Positions 5,312 through 6,802 of a stretch of 6,802 nt of DNA are shown piece after piece. Positions within the stretch are counted from its first letter, which is position 1. The number at the start of each line of letters is the position of its first letter. The position numbers and the translations under genes are program-made. The notes under the pieces were generated by a model. The model saw only the letters and a list, made by a program, of their open reading frames with translations. It was not told the origin of the DNA and ran no database searches. The stretch comes from Bacteroidales bacterium (GTDB lineage Bacteria > Bacteroidota > Bacteroidia > Bacteroidales > S143-33), in assembly GCA_027083655.1 (NCBI GenBank), contig JALWNS010000125.1, forward strand, positions 1 through 6,802, read 5' to 3'.

Positions 5312-6766
5312 CTAAGAATTTGCCTCTCTAATTATTGCGTCGATGTCAATGTTATAGTCTTTAATTTTTTTCTTCAATGTATTAAGCGCCACTCCAAGGG
5401 CACGTGCTGTGCGGCTTTTATTTCCTTTGAAAATACGCAAGACTTTTTCTATGTGCATTTTTTCGACATCATCAAGGGAAAGTGAGCTAGGTTCTTTCTC
5501 AATACTAATATAATCAGGCAGTAATTCTTGGCAAGCAGTATTCTCTTCGGCGAATATGTATATATTGTCAAAGATGGTCAACAATTCTGTAAAGTTAGCC
5601 GGGAATTTATATCCCATGAAAAAATCAATTAATTCACGGCACAGCTCTATAGCCTTTCGTTTGTGGTACATTTTGCGTTTACGCTCATTGACCTCATTGA
5701 TGATTGTGCGTTTTTCATCAGAAGGTAAATCGACAAGGCTTGGCAAGTGCAAAGACAAACCTACACGGTAGTACAGCTCTGGTAGTATTAGTTGCTCTTT
5801 GAGCAGGTCTTTTATAGTCTTTGTGGCACCAAGGAGGAGACGTACATCAACTTTTTTATCGCGTCCTATTATAGGGTGTACGAATCCATCGTCCATAAAA
5901 CGGTAAATAATATTTTGCAAACGTGGGCTCAGTACATGGAAGTTTTCGAGGTATAGTGTACCACCATGCGATTCCACTAATAGGCCTTTAGAATCGGTTA
6001 TGGCACCGGGGAAAGCTCCTTTTTTAAAGCCCAGTAAACGGTATTCAACTTCTTGTTCAGGATATGCTGCGCAATTGAGGGTATTGAAAGGACGTTTTTC
6101 CCGGACAGAGGAACGGTGGATATATCTGGCAAGTGTTAATTTACCTGTTCCTGGTGCTCCTGTTATAAACAAGTGAGAATCTGCGGCCTGGGCTATTTTT
6201 AGCGCTTTGTCATATACTTGTTTGATTGTACGGGTAAGGATTAGCTCATGTTCATAATCATGGCTAATTACATGCTGGCGGATGACTGCAGTCAATGGTA
6301 TGTCGGAAGTTTCCAGGTCCAGAACGTAAAGGTCAGGCTTTTTGCGCGAGGAGCTTTCTTCAGGTCTAATAATCTGTAGTAATCTGGTATTAAGGTCAAG
6401 AGTATAATGAACCAAAAACCAGGCTATCTTCATTATTGCTGATCCCGTACTGAAAAAGATATCTATTTGATAGTCTTTTAATTCGAGTAATATTTTTTCG
6501 GAAATGTATTTAAGTTGTTTAAGATTCCAATGAACCCCATCTATTTGCTGTGGTTTGAGAATAATATAAATGTTGTTGAACTTAGCTTCGATAGCCTTTT
6601 TGAATTCTAGACCTTTTTCTATGTTATCTTCTGTCACTAATAGAACATGAAAATCATGTTCGTAATAGTGCTTGTAGAAATTAACTGTCGGACCTGAGAA
6701 ATTAATATTTCCATCATGGGTGAAATCTTTTTCGACACCCAACCATGAAACTAAGACCTTGTTCAT
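5312..6766 (-). CDS. RtcR-like regulator: CARF-like sensor, degenerate sigma-54 AAA+ domain, Fis-type HTH
   Basis: A 484-residue cytoplasmic regulator in three parts. Residues 1 to about 165 resemble the CARF-like sensor of RtcR: an opening VLVSWLGVEKDF, then a STG loop (106-108) with MKIAWFLV behind it, RLLQIIRPEES (128-138) and YVLDLE (147-152), matching in order the TTGTHVAQICWFLL, RLIQ..PP and IIDLD landmarks I recall from E. coli RtcR. Residues about 180-410 form a sigma-54 activator AAA+ domain with Walker A GAPGTGK (203-209). Several key sites differ from consensus: GAFTGA is GAFPGA (250-255), Walker B LFLDE is LYLEN (271-275), the first arginine finger is Leu328 (Arg334 is kept) and the sensor II arginine is Thr393. 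Residues about 431-475 are a Fis-type helix-turn-helix (GNKSRTARALGVALNTLKKKI). RtcR proteins sense RNA ends or cyclic nucleotide ligands and switch on RNA repair genes. No such genes lie in the window. An AAGGAAAG stretch precedes the ATG. Domain calls are firm; the ligand and targets are unknown. Confidence 0.85.
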   Translation of the reverse strand: MNKVLVSWLGVEKDFTHDGNINFSGPTVNFYKHYYEHDFHVLLVTEDNIEKGLEFKKAIEAKFNNIYIILKPQQIDGVHWNLKQLKYISEKILLELKDYQIDIFFSTGSAIMKIAWFLVHYTLDLNTRLLQIIRPEESSSRKKPDLYVLDLETSDIPLTAVIRQHVISHDYEHELILTRTIKQVYDKALKIAQAADSHLFITGAPGTGKLTLARYIHRSSVREKRPFNTLNCAAYPEQEVEYRLLGFKKGAFPGAITDSKGLLVESHGGTLYLENFHVLSPRLQNIIYRFMDDGFVHPIIGRDKKVDVRLLLGATKTIKDLLKEQLILPELYYRVGLSLHLPSLVDLPSDEKRTIINEVNERKRKMYHKRKAIELCRELIDFFMGYKFPANFTELLTIFDNIYIFAEENTACQELLPDYISIEKEPSSLSLDDVEKMHIEKVLRIFKGNKSRTARALGVALNTLKKKIKDYNIDIDAIIREANS

Positions 6767-6788
6767 CTTTCCTTGTTTTTTAACTTAT

Positions 6789-6796
6789 TAAAATTA
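6789..6796 (-). promoter_or_regulatory. Possible -7 element of the RtcR-like regulator gene
   Basis: TAATTTTA on the minus strand matches the Bacteroidota TAnnTTTG box except for the last base and sits 22 nt before the ATG. The -33 position would fall outside the window, so the call cannot be tested here. Confidence 0.25.
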
Positions 6797-6802
6797 CTAC
6801 TT

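Overview
The window looks like a piece of a Bacteroidota chromosome, probably from an anaerobic or low-oxygen member. Three things point there. Most genes lack a Shine-Dalgarno sequence. Upstream of cstA there is a near-consensus Bacteroidota promoter (TTTG, 19 nt, TAnnTTTG-like), and upstream of the tRNA a perfect -7 element. The base composition is AT-rich. Genus cannot be told from the sequence. The Thi4 enzyme is of the sulfide-using kind, which fits an anoxic, sulfide-containing habitat (inference).

Layout, left to right. Bases 67-101 hold a strong hairpin terminator for thi4. Thi4 (126-896, minus) is a thiazole synthase with the archaeal-type histidine in place of the sacrificial cysteine. 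A weak hairpin with a U-tract (933-955) separates it from a compact four-gene minus-strand operon read from 4311 down to 1026: cstA (carbon-starvation/pyruvate-type transporter), a 148-residue four-helix membrane protein, a 91-residue small protein, and a single-domain ArsA/Get3-like P-loop ATPase. The first three genes overlap each other and the last is 10 bp away, so they are almost certainly co-transcribed. The joining of a CstA permease to an ArsA-like ATPase and two small uncharacterised proteins is one of the two most interesting points here.

Divergent from cstA is a plus-strand gene (4412-4921) for a 169-residue membrane protein of unknown function. After it come a possible 54-residue ORF (4953-5117, minus), an 18-bp perfect inverted repeat acting as a two-way terminator (5136-5175), and a tRNA-Val(GAC) gene (5183-5256, minus) with its own promoter.

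The right part (5312-6766, minus) encodes an RtcR-like regulator: an N-terminal CARF-like sensor, a sigma-54 activator type AAA+ domain and a Fis-type helix-turn-helix. Its AAA+ core is eroded at the GAFTGA loop, the Walker B acidic residues, one arginine finger and the sensor II arginine, while the sensor and DNA-binding parts look intact. This suggests a ligand-sensing regulator that no longer works as a normal sigma-54 activator. This is the second main point. Any target genes would lie beyond position 6802 or elsewhere; no CRISPR array, insertion sequence or phage gene is visible in the window.
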